A DNA stretch of 64,000 bases, taken from NCBI RefSeq assembly GCF_020520425.1, contig NC_079488.1:89447285-89511284 (forward strand). The letters are read 5' to 3'. Positions 47,674 through 59,300 of this stretch are shown piece by piece. The notes below the pieces were generated by a model that had not been told where the DNA came from, ran no database searches, and saw only the letters and a program-made list of their open reading frames with translations. Origin of the DNA: Spinacia oleracea. Lineage: Eukaryota > Streptophyta > Magnoliopsida > Caryophyllales > Amaranthaceae. The translations under genes and the position numbers were made by a program. Position 1 is the first letter of the stretch, and each line of letters opens with the position of its first letter.

Positions 47674-50600
47674 TCACCTCCTACTTGTGTCTGCAGGATA
47701 ACTTCCTAGAACTCGCAGAAGAGTAGCAAACTCCTGCCATGATGAGATGACGGTTACATACTGGAATTTAATTTATTTATTTTTAAAACATTTGTCACAC
47801 CTAGATAATGAATGATTTAAGAGACAATACCCCAAGATGTCTAAGGGCATTCTGTGCATTGGGATCAGCCATAGATGCATCAAAATCCAAGTAAAAGAGA
47901 TAGTCAAAACACCTGCTAAATTGCAGATAAAATAGCAAATATTATATCACATTCACATTCGAGTCATTCATTAAAAAAACAGAAGGAACATGGAAAAGAG
48001 TTGCAAATTTACTTTGAAGAACCATTGTTGCTGTTTCGCAGCGGCCGACTCTCAATCTGGTACAAGAATTTCAAAACAAGAAATGTAATTAATTACCAAG
48101 CTAACATCACACAAGTGACAATCCACAGAGCCTTCTGCACAATGTCACACCCTTAGTTTTAAAAGGAGTGAGGCGCACCAAGGCGCAAAAGTCCCTGGTA
48201 AAATTCTTTTAATTTTTTGTGGTATTTATTTTTCTGTAAAAAAAATCAAATTATTATTACTTCCTCGGTTCTTTTATTATTGTACCATTTAATGTTTCAC
48301 GCTTGCCAATGCAAAACTTTATCCATTAATATCTCTTATTATGCCTTAGTTAAAATTATAAAAAATTACTTTGAAAATACATATCGAGACGAATCTAACA
48401 AGATCCCACATGATTACATAATTCCTTATGCATAAATCCCAAAACATTGATAAAAGGGATTGTGTGAATAGTGTAAATTGCAAATGGTGCAATAATAATA
48501 AAATAATAAATAATAAACGGAGGAAGTATAGTACACCCTTCGTATATAATTAATTGGTGCATTTTCCATAATCGGCCGTATTTTTTAAATTGGTGCACTT
48601 TCCATTTATGGAAATGTCCCCCCTTATTTTATAACTTCCTTCTTACCCCAAGGAACCCACTAGTAATATTTTATCATTTATTCCTAATCTTTTCTTTCCT
48701 TTAAATAATTTAATACCCCCACTATTTTTTATTAAAATTGTTTATTCTCCATTTACCCCACTTACATCTTATTTTAATAAAATCAATTCACCTTCATTAA
48801 ACTCTGTGTCAGTCAAAGTGCACCAATTAATTCTATACGGGGAGAGTAAATTTTAAAGCCTTGTTAAAAAGGAATTAATGAAGGTTCAGGTAACTTTCTA
48901 AGTCACTGACTCTTAATTTAGACTCTCAAAAAAAGTGTTCCACACCTTACATGAATCAGTTACTTTAAAATAGAAAAAGGAAGGGTTTGAAAGAGACAAG
49001 AACAAAAAAGGAGAAATTTTCGGGTTTAATCTCTCCTCTTTTTGTTATAGTAAATTCTAACTATTGGGGAGACATTTAAATCACATGGTTTGGGCCTTTT
49101 TTGAAAAAAAAAAAAAGTAATACTCGTTAGCAATTCGAGCCTTATACCATATGCGCCTTGAGCTTGAGCCTGAGAAAAGGCGCATAAGGCGGCGCCTTTT
49201 GTAGGTGCCTGAGCCTGTCATGGCTAAGGCGCGAGAGATTGAGCCTTCGGCGCGCTTTTTTAAACTAAGGTCACACCATGTTTAGAACCATACCGATAGA
49301 GAATTTTTTATTTTAAAAGAGGATAGCCAATCAATTATCCTAGACAGTAAAAAAGAAACATAAATCTTAGAAAAATATGAGTACCTTTGTTAGATTGATT
49401 TGCCTCAAAGCAAAAACAGCTAAAGCCTTAAAAAGTGCGCCAGGACCCTCTGTGTGCGAGAAAACAATGCTTGTCTACAGTTGAAATCAATACTTAAATC
49501 AGCAAGTCACTTATGGTCAACAGCAAAGAGCAGGAAGTCAGTTGTTCAAGTTTGCTCAAAGTTGTTCAACATTTTAAACTTTATTTTCAAACAAGGACTT
49601 ACCTTAAAGGGCCTATCACTCCCTGGAATTATGGGTTCCCTTGCTAGCATTAGAAATCTAGTGACATTATCAGAATCATCCTACAAATGGAACATTGGTC
49701 ATCCAACACATCCATAAATATCCCATAAATTTGGGTCAACTATAAGTTATTAGGAACCTGTATATCTTCAGCAAGTATATTTAAGCCATAGATCCTTGCA
49801 GCAGCAACACTTGCAACTGCTCCTGCATCTTGGAGTTTGTTGAATGCAACAAACTATTAAGGGGGATAAGCATAAAAGAAAAGTTAACACCTTTTTATAA
49901 ATTCATTATTTGAAACTTAAAGCTCAGAAAAAAAATTCAGATTCAATTTGCAGAATACAATTGTTCTAAAGGAACCAGGAAGCAAGTTTAGTCATATTTC
50001 TGAATGCACGCGAATGATACGAAAGGTGCTTATGAATTTATACATGCTACTATGTGTGTGCCGTTGCATGTAAAAACTAATCCCAAATTTCACCCACCTT
50101 TGGGGGGGGGGGGGGGGTCAAAGTAATCCAATAGTCTTTGTTCGATCATTTTGGGTTTTGTTGTAGATTTTCTTGCACACAGAGAAAAAAATATATATTA
50201 TGGCGAACAGGCCAGCCAATTATGCTGCTGCATTTATGCTCTCTCCTCTTCCCTTTCAATTTTAACTTCTAATTCCTAAAGATAAGCCTCTATTTATCTT
50301 TATCGGCTGGCAGTTGGTACATATGTGACTTCAACAACCCCATCTAGCTAACAAGCATTTTCTTCTCTAAACCACTTAATGAACTTACAATTAACTTCGC
50401 TGCACCACAACACTTGGATGCTATAAACCTCCAGCTAAATATCAATACTGACTTGCGGGGACTGTAAATGGAAGTGCCAATTGGTTGAGAAACTATAGGT
50501 ATACATTATATAGCTACAAAAGTAATCAAGCGACTAGATTTGTTTGTATTCACAGTAAAGTCCTACCTTATCTTTGTTACTTTAAACCTTAAATTACTGC

Positions 50601-53600
50601 TACTTCAATCTTTTATGCCCTAATTTATCTCTAATCTATAAGGGAACTCCTAAGGTCATTTTCGTAAATGGTCTTTTGGTGTCCCCCTATAGAATAGTTT
50701 AAAATACCCTCCATAACTTCATCATCAAATTGAATTACTTAAACAAGTGGATTGTTTTATGACATTGAATTTAATTAATTTAAAAACCGATTATTTAATG
50801 TAAATTATCAATTAAGAAAGTCTAATGTAAATCATGGATTGGTTCATGCAATCTCAAAAAAGACATAAAAGGAAATTAATCAATCAAATTTAATACTACT
50901 TACCAATTATATTAACATTAATTGTAAAATAAAATTAAAACGCGTACAAGAAAATTAGTTAGTCAATCAGATTTAATCAAAAAAGACAAAGTCAAAAAGA
51001 AAAAAAAAAAGAAAGTAACAATAAAACACTTAATCACAACCAAATATAATCTTTATTAATCACATACTTTATTTTTTCCTTTCAAGCATTTTACAGTGCC
51101 ACATTTTTATATTGTAACAAATAAATCATATTTTAATTAAAAAAATTTAAACAAAATTCAGTGACACAAATAACTCTATGATAAAAATACATCCCCCGAT
51201 TATTTTGATGTCTAACTTTTCTGTAGAGAAACTCTGCGAATAATTTTTTTATACATAATATAGTTTTGTTTGTTTTTATATATCTTCGCACGCATCGCGT
51301 GCATATAAAACTAGCAACAATTAATTGAAGCCCTAATCTGCAAAGGCTGAATAAGGAATTGAGAATTCCAGGTTGTGTTTAACCAATGAAATTTTTTATT
51401 ACATAAGTAGATATCAATTTATTCCTCAATAGCATGTTTGTTTAGTGGGAGAGAAAAAAATGGAACAATAGAAGTGTTGAACTACGTGGACAATGGAATC
51501 TTATACTCCCTCCATTCCTGAATGTTAATCTCTTTTAGAATTCAATACAATCCAACATACGTACACTTGTCACATGAATCTCGATAGAATCTAACTCATG
51601 TGGGCAAGAGAGAGAAATAATTAAGGGGTTAATGTGGATAAAGGTCTACTTGAGAATAAGCAAGTGAACCGTTTGGATATTTATAAAGGTATAATGAGGA
51701 TAAATATTGGACAAATAAAGAAATATTCCAAAAGGGACTACCAAACAAAAACAACTCAATACAGAAAGATAACTAACATTCAAGAACAATGGGAGTAACA
51801 AATTTTGGTTCTTAAGTAGGTTTCCCATAGTTTTCCTTTCAAAATCAATGGGAATAAGTTACCTAACACGGTGATTTACACCCTCGTACTACATACTGAG
51901 TACACCTATATTACGTACTGAGTACACACGTATTACATACTAGTATTGTGGAACACATTGAACTAATTTAACATAGTTAGGTGGCGAATTGTGTACTCGT
52001 ATTCGTACCGCGTATTGAAGCGTACTAAGTCCTTGGTAACACTGGAATAACTATGAAAAGCTTAGATAATCTAAAGACTCTTGTGATTTACTTACACCTC
52101 AATAGTTTTCCACATTAAGAAACCCAAATGCTCATAAAACATTTAATATGTGAAAATAGAAATTACTATAGTTATGCTTTCAAAAAATTAAGAACCCATT
52201 CTTTTCCTCATCCATAAATTTCTCACTAACAAGGTTCCCAAACACAATGGCATTTACGGGCATCCTTTTCTTTCACGCCCTACACGAAAGGGATTTATTG
52301 TGGCAAAGAAATACAAAGATTCTTGAAATTAGAACTGTTTAACCTGTGTTTAGGGTCCGGATTATTTTTCCCCGATTGAATGGGTTAGTAAGGTTTGCCT
52401 TCAGGGTGAGAGAATCGTAAATAACAGCTTAAAAAGTTAAAGAGAGGAGAGAAAGGATAGGAAGCAGGGACAGGAAGGGAAGAAAAAAAACGACAAAAAG
52501 CATAGGGGCACCAATGCACCATGATCTTAGACCTGTGGAGGACACAAGATTTTGGGGGGTAAACAGTGGCACCAAAGCATTTTTGAAATATAAAAATATC
52601 AGTGTTGTAACTTTGGGTAGTGAAAACGGATAACTCGTAAGTATCTTTTTTTCATGACGTTAAATTGTGTTAGTTGATTGTAGGCGGCGCAAAGATCAAA
52701 TTTATTGAGAATTTTTTATAAAAAGTGTAAAAAATGTGCAAATTGGAAATGACTAATGTTAGGATATAGCATTAATTGATGGAAATTATTTTGTTCTCGC
52801 CAAAGTAGTTTTTTTTGTCAATATAGTGTAGTGCACTCAAATATGAAGATGGAAAAAAATATGCAGAAAATGCTTCGATTGGTGCAGAATTAAAAAAAAA
52901 ATTTAAAAAAAAAGGCTAAACAGACAGCCAACGGATTTGTTAGACAAAAAATAATTAAAAAGTATAGAAAAGAAATTTGTTACGAAAAAAAGAATTAAAA
53001 AGTAAAGGAAAGAAACAAATAAGATGAAAATGAACCAAAATTGACGGTGATGGTCCTCAGCCCCTGACCTCTTGCGCCATTATTTATGACACTAATTCCC
53101 TTCAACGACAACTGCCACACACTCCTTTTTGTGTATGTTACGTTCAGGTTTTAAGTATAAACCTCATCTTCTTTTGGTACGTTTTCAGATTTTTGCCCCC
53201 TAGGAGTGGCATGTTCCTCCCCTTGGTCCTAACATGGGTCCGCCAATACCTTGGACGTTACGGCAGTACCGTAAAGGCGGAAAGTAGAATTTTTCATCAT
53301 AAAATAAATTAAGGTCTTATTGCGCCAGCTTGACTTCCTGTCAGGACATCTGAGTCTTTTACAAGAATTCTTCAAAACCGTCGTGAAAAACAATTCCCCA
53401 CGAGATAAGTTATAGAAAGAAGTTCCCAGGAAATAAATTATAGAAATTAGAAAATAGTTCCCAGAAATAGCAACTTTTAGAGGTATATTTACATTTTCCT
53501 ACAAAAAAGTAAATTTACAAATACATACATATATATGCGCGAATATGTGACTGTGTATCTCGTGCAGACTGCAGAGTTAACGCATTCGCGGTTCGTATTG

Positions 53601-56312
53601 GTACGTGGTACGGGTTCGCGGGGTGGGTTAATTTTTGGTTTGATGGGTATAGAAGATAAAGCCCAACTCTCAAAAAAAATGACAAAGCCCAATAGCCCAA
53701 TTGAAACAACAAAAGAAATGAAAGGATTTTTAAAAAAAATAATAGAATGTTTTGCCATAATGTGGGTCGAAGACAAACCACAGGAACAAAATAAATATCG
53801 AAAGAAGAACTGCCTAGCAGCCATGGTTGAGTTTTTCTTTTACCAAGGAATTCAACAATTAAATAGTGAGCCCCAGCTTAATTTTTCTATTCTCGTCTTC
53901 CCAGCATTCAATTACCTGATTTAGGGTTACAGATTTGGTACGCCAATGAAGGCAATTCAGATCGCGAACCAGCGCGAATTGGATCGCTGACGTACCGTGA
54001 ATTGGTACGGACGAACCAATTCGCGGTTTGTGGGGCGGGGGTGCCGCGAAACAGGTAACTGTGATAAAAAATAATTCTAAATGCAAACATACAGAATATT
54101 AGAGATTAATGAATGTCAATTCCAGTAATCCTTATGTATTCATTAATCCTCAAATATCTAAAGTGAGAACTCCGTAGAGGCGCATCCAGAGAAAGAAAGA
54201 ATTTCACCTTTGCTGCACCAGCAGTATCATCCACAGCTTCTCTGGTCACTCCAAACTTAGCTAATGTGTGCTCACATTGAGAAAGGGCCTGCAAAACTTT
54301 TTGCTTTCAAAACTCGTCCACATATCATATGAAACTAAGAAACTTCGCATTTGTATTGGGAGATACCTGAGGATGGCTTAACACCCTTTTCAGATCGTCA
54401 ATCTTGACACCAGGATTGGCCAACAAGCAATGCCGAATTGGAAGCTTCACCTCTCCAACTATATGCAATCTATGCCTCAACAGAAGATCATAATTTCTGT
54501 GGATGCTCCCCCCTAGAGAATTCTCAATTGGTAAAACTGCTCGATCAACAAGCCAGCGCTCAAGAGCCTACAGCAAAGGGCACAAGTCATGAAAAACAGA
54601 ATCCATGCTTTGTGAACCAGACAGTTGACTCCCAGAACAATATAGGAATGCCAAAAATCCAATCACTAAATCACAACACATGTTGAAGTGTACAGGTACA
54701 AGAAAAACAATCAAACCATGATTTTCTATTATCCTTCCTATACAAAAGGGGAAGTGGTCAAGTGAGCCTAATTGCATATGCACGCATAACATGCCATCAA
54801 GAGCCAAAAAGCTGAACCTTGACGAACAACTTCAAAAACAATGTCGATAATTGAGTTCCAGCTAAGGAACAAAGGATAAGAAATGTCCGTGGGATTATCA
54901 TAAAGTGAATACGTAGTAGATTTCTCTCGTCATTGTTGAAGTGATGCTCTTGAAAATTAGTCCATTCTATCCCTTCCTCCCACTCAACTCCCTAACCTTT
55001 TCATGTTTTGGGGCATATCATCCTTGAAACAGCAATAACAATGACAAAACAGAAAAGTAAAACAAGAAAGCACCAAACTATGACAAATCCTAGGTGTTCT
55101 ATTACTAATATGAACCTAACTAAAACTGAAGCTATTGTAGTATTTAAATAGGCAAAGCCAACAGAACTGTTTTACCAACAGTGTCCCTATTCATGGCTCC
55201 AAATAATAACTTAATATTTTCAGGAAAGCATTGGCTTGAGAAGTTCTTGGTGATACACTAGAGGATTTACAGCATTTACCGATTCATAAAATGACTTTGT
55301 GATCCATGCATATAATGGCCATTTGCAAATAAAATAAGAGGAACTGATGAGATATAAGTGCATATGTTAGCAAAATACAAGTAAAAATTGTCTATTTATT
55401 CAAATAAACGTACTTTATAACAACACAATTCATGGTTCAGAGCAGATATGGAAACTAGGTATAATAATTGTACATGTTTCTCTTATTCCCCCTAATTTGT
55501 CCCACATAGTTATTATTACTTCGAGAGGGGATCTTTGTCTAGAAGCAAGTAAGCAACCACAATAATCCTATCCCCCTGATAACCAATATAAAGAGTTACT
55601 TTAGTGACAAATTTAACATCCAACCAAGATAACACCAGAGGAACGCCCCAAGAAACAAAAACAAAATATGGAAATCATATGCTACTATCTTATGTTGACA
55701 GCCTACATCAAGCACCATTAGACATGTTGTACCATCTACTTCTTGCAAGTTGCAATTGCAATAGCATTCACAAGAACAAATTTATCACATAACTGCAAAG
55801 TCATCTATTATTCCAATATTATAGCATGCAAGAAAGAAAATCTAGAATAAATTAGCTAAACAACTATGCAAGGTCATCCACAATTTCAATAACACAGCAA
55901 TGTAGCATGCAAACATTTCAGAATAAATGAGTCAAAGGACTCACTTCAAAAGCTGTGTCGAATTGGTCACATGGAACTGCTTCACAATTTGGATAAGCAG
56001 TCTCCGCAGCAAGCTCACTATAGGCACCACTAACCCCCTGGGTTTGCAGAAGACCACTAAATCAGTAACAAATGCAATTTCCCACTACAAAATATTATAT
56101 TTGGAAACAGAGAAGAGATGAACAAAAACTAAAAGATAGGTTATGTTTAGATAAACTCAAATAAAGCTTTAAAATGTCATTCAGATACATCATTAAATAC
56201 ATGTTACTGAATTGGAGTTTTACTTCGCAGTTTGCATGCCCGTTTATTTCAACAGTCCACCAGTATCCAGCTTTAAGGAATTCAGGTATCCGTATACTAG
56301 TACAAAAGAAGC

Positions 56313-56370
<58 letters not shown>

Positions 56371-59300
56371 CCCCACTTATGTAGGATCCCTCAACTGACC
56401 ATGATTAGATGTACAATTGAGCTTAAGAATTTTGGGAACAACTTGTGGGTTCATACCTTTTTATAGAAATGGTGCAAGTAATTTGGGACGGTTCTGTATG
56501 GAAAGTGGTGCAAGTAAATCGGGACGAGGGGAGTAATTAATAAGTAGTTTATGAAAAATGATATTTTGAGTGATTGTTTTTTCATTAAATATTTAACCCT
56601 TGTATTATGATAGATTTGGTAATCTTGAGTTGAAAAAATATTTTTAACTTAAAAGTATAAATAGGCTTAAACCATTTTAATGTGAATTTGTAGAAATAAC
56701 TCACACCGCGTTAACCGCAATCCGTTCTATTTATCCGTTACAAGTCGTTTCCGCGACAACGTGGCCAGTACCAAGATTGCAACTGCATTTGCAATTTTTG
56801 AAAGTGGAACGATACCTATGTTTCAATTTCTTTCTCCTCGAAAAAGTGGTGTTGGTGTTGAGTTTTCTGGGTTAGAATCTTAAAGGGAGGGGGGAGAAGG
56901 TTGGAATGTCGAAGGGAGGTGAAAGAACTTGATTTTTCAATAAACAATGAACATTTATTGTCAATCATTTAATACTTGCCTTTTCTTAATACCCGTGTTT
57001 TTCCACAATAGAAAAAGTAACAGGAGACAGAGGGAGTATATCAATTTGGACTAGTTTCCTATTTGATAAGATGAGATGAGTTATTAATGATCATGGTATG
57101 GATTTTGGCGATTGTCTAATCAATTGGGCATGGATCCATTATATTACTGCATGGAGCTAAAACTTCTCAGCTCTAACCATGTAAAAGAAAAAGTTAAATT
57201 GGTCTAAAACACCTAATTAGCAATAATTTCATATGGGAACCATGAGTTGACACGAAAAATACATCAGCTCAAAAAAATCCAAAAGCTTGGTGAAAATAAG
57301 CTTTTCCTATAAAAAAATATGCTTCAGTCTTTCATTTCACAAGCATTTCCAAAGATTGCAATGCAAACAATCCTAGACACTTGCCTCATCCAGGGCCGCA
57401 AGACGATCTTTTTTTCACGGAAAGTGCCGCAAGACGACTAAAAACAATTCAATTGATTGATCTTTTCAATTATTGGATTTGGTTAATTTTACAGATTAGT
57501 TTAAAAATTAGTGATTTGGGGGCAGTTGGCTTCATCAGGTGCACAAATCTGATGTTTGCGCAATATTTTTTTTCTTATTTTGAGCTGCTACGTCAATTGA
57601 GAAATCAATGGGGACTATTGAATTAAATGCTAAAGGTTGAGTTTCGTCTTTAGTGGATTTATGTGTTGCAACTCTTCAATGTGTTTTTGAGGTTGTGAGC
57701 TAAGTGGGCTTGGTTTCCAATGCTTATCATAAAGTGGTTTTGTCATCTAGTGATTTAATGGGCAGCAGTGTTTGATGTTCTGCGTGTTGCGGGCTTGAAT
57801 TCGACACTAAACAGTTTTGCTTGATTGGGCCGCCAAGTTGAATAACAAGTCCAACTTGAGGGGAAAGTTGTTTTAGCGTGGGTTCACAATTAGACATATT
57901 ATAGATTTTAATCTTGTTAAAATTTATTTTCAAATTATTTTGTGAGTTTACTTACTTTTTAGTTCTGAAATCAAGAGTATAAAAAAGCGCAAAGCGCACT
58001 AAAGCGATTGAGTCCTAGAACTTAAGCGCAAAGCGCAAGCGCAAGGCGCGGGCTTCATCGAAGTGAAGCGCACTTTTTAAGAATTAAAGATTTTTACTAT
58101 TATGAATATATATCTCACTAAAATAACCACAAAAATATATAAACATCATATTTGCTTCCAAAAATATATTACTCCTTGCTTTAACAAAAATATATTACTC
58201 CTTGCTTTAATAAAAATAAAGCATATAACATAGTTTTTATCCAGAAGCTAGAAGCTAGGGTCGGCTATTGCGACTGTTGTCTTCTCTTTTCTTCTATTTT
58301 GGACTATTGGTATATTTTCTATTGTTAAGGATTAATAGGGAGTGGTCCAAAACACAATAACAACATATAAAAAAGCTTTCAACGTAAGGTAATAATAAAT
58401 AAATAAATAAAAAAAAAGGATTTCAATGAAGCGCCAAAAGCGTGCTTTTTGCACTTCGCGGGCTTCATGCGCTTAAGTGCGCTTCGGCGGGCTTAATCAC
58501 AAGAGCTTCGCTCAGACCTAATTAAGCGTTTTTCCCTAGAGCTTTGAGCTTCAGGGCTTAAGCGTGCTTTAAGCGCGCTTTTTTAAACACTGTGACTGAG
58601 TGATTCAGGAGGTAGTCTTTCAAAACTATTAGGTCAAGAATGGTCTATTAGATTCGTTATTCAATGGAGACTTTTAAGACTGGATTCCTAATTGAAATAT
58701 CCAGATACTTAGCTAATCAAACAATCAGCTTGTTTAGTAATTCGTGGTTAACTTTGAGTTTAGATCTCTTAATCAAATCAAGGGGTTTAGATTCATATCA
58801 AAGTAAGAAGCAAATATTTGGTCTTATAAATTTGAATCCAACTCTGACACAAACAATGAACAAACAGATGCGATCTCTAACCTCCACTTGGGAAACTGAT
58901 TTTGGTACACCACTTAATTAAATTTGGCACACTACTTGTGAGAGAATAAAAAAAATTGTGCTCTACACACAAGGTGTTCCAAAATCAAGCAAGTGGTGTA
59001 CCAAAATCAATTCTCATGCACTTGGCATAAACTACACCAATTCATTTCAAAATCTTAACTCTTACTCGTAAGAAGCTTCGGAAGGAGTCTTTTGGCTCCC
59101 GATTTCTAATAGCCTTTGAAAAGAAGTCAATTCACAGTTGTCTTCAAGTAACAAAACGGTATTCTTTACATTTTATGTCTTGCACTCTTGCCCTCACGCC
59201 AACAAAATATCAAGCCAACATCTTCAATTATACTTCTACTTCAGAAAGCCAATCCACACTCTCATAATAGGAACTTCTTCCAAGGAGTGCACAAAAGGAT

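Larger units (their letters stand above)
48152..49269. mobile_element. hAT-like element with GGCGCG-rich ends in ADT intron 8
   Basis: The ends CTTAGTTTTAAAAGG and, read inward from the right, CTTAGTTTAAAAAAGCGCG are inverted and flanked by the 8-bp duplication GTCACACC (48144-48151 and 49270-49277). The terminal regions carry AAGGCGC/GCGCCTT words. Two Stowaway MITEs are nested in the middle, so the element itself is about 0.5 kb and has no coding capacity. Confidence 0.85.

Noticed and set aside
53535-53924. 129-codon open frame on plus strand inside ADT intron 5
   Set aside because: No family similarity, lysine-rich ending in AT-rich sequence, and it lies inside an intron. Probably chance.
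56095-56466. Open frames with long Tyr-Ile runs
   Set aside because: Translation of the (TA)n microsatellite.
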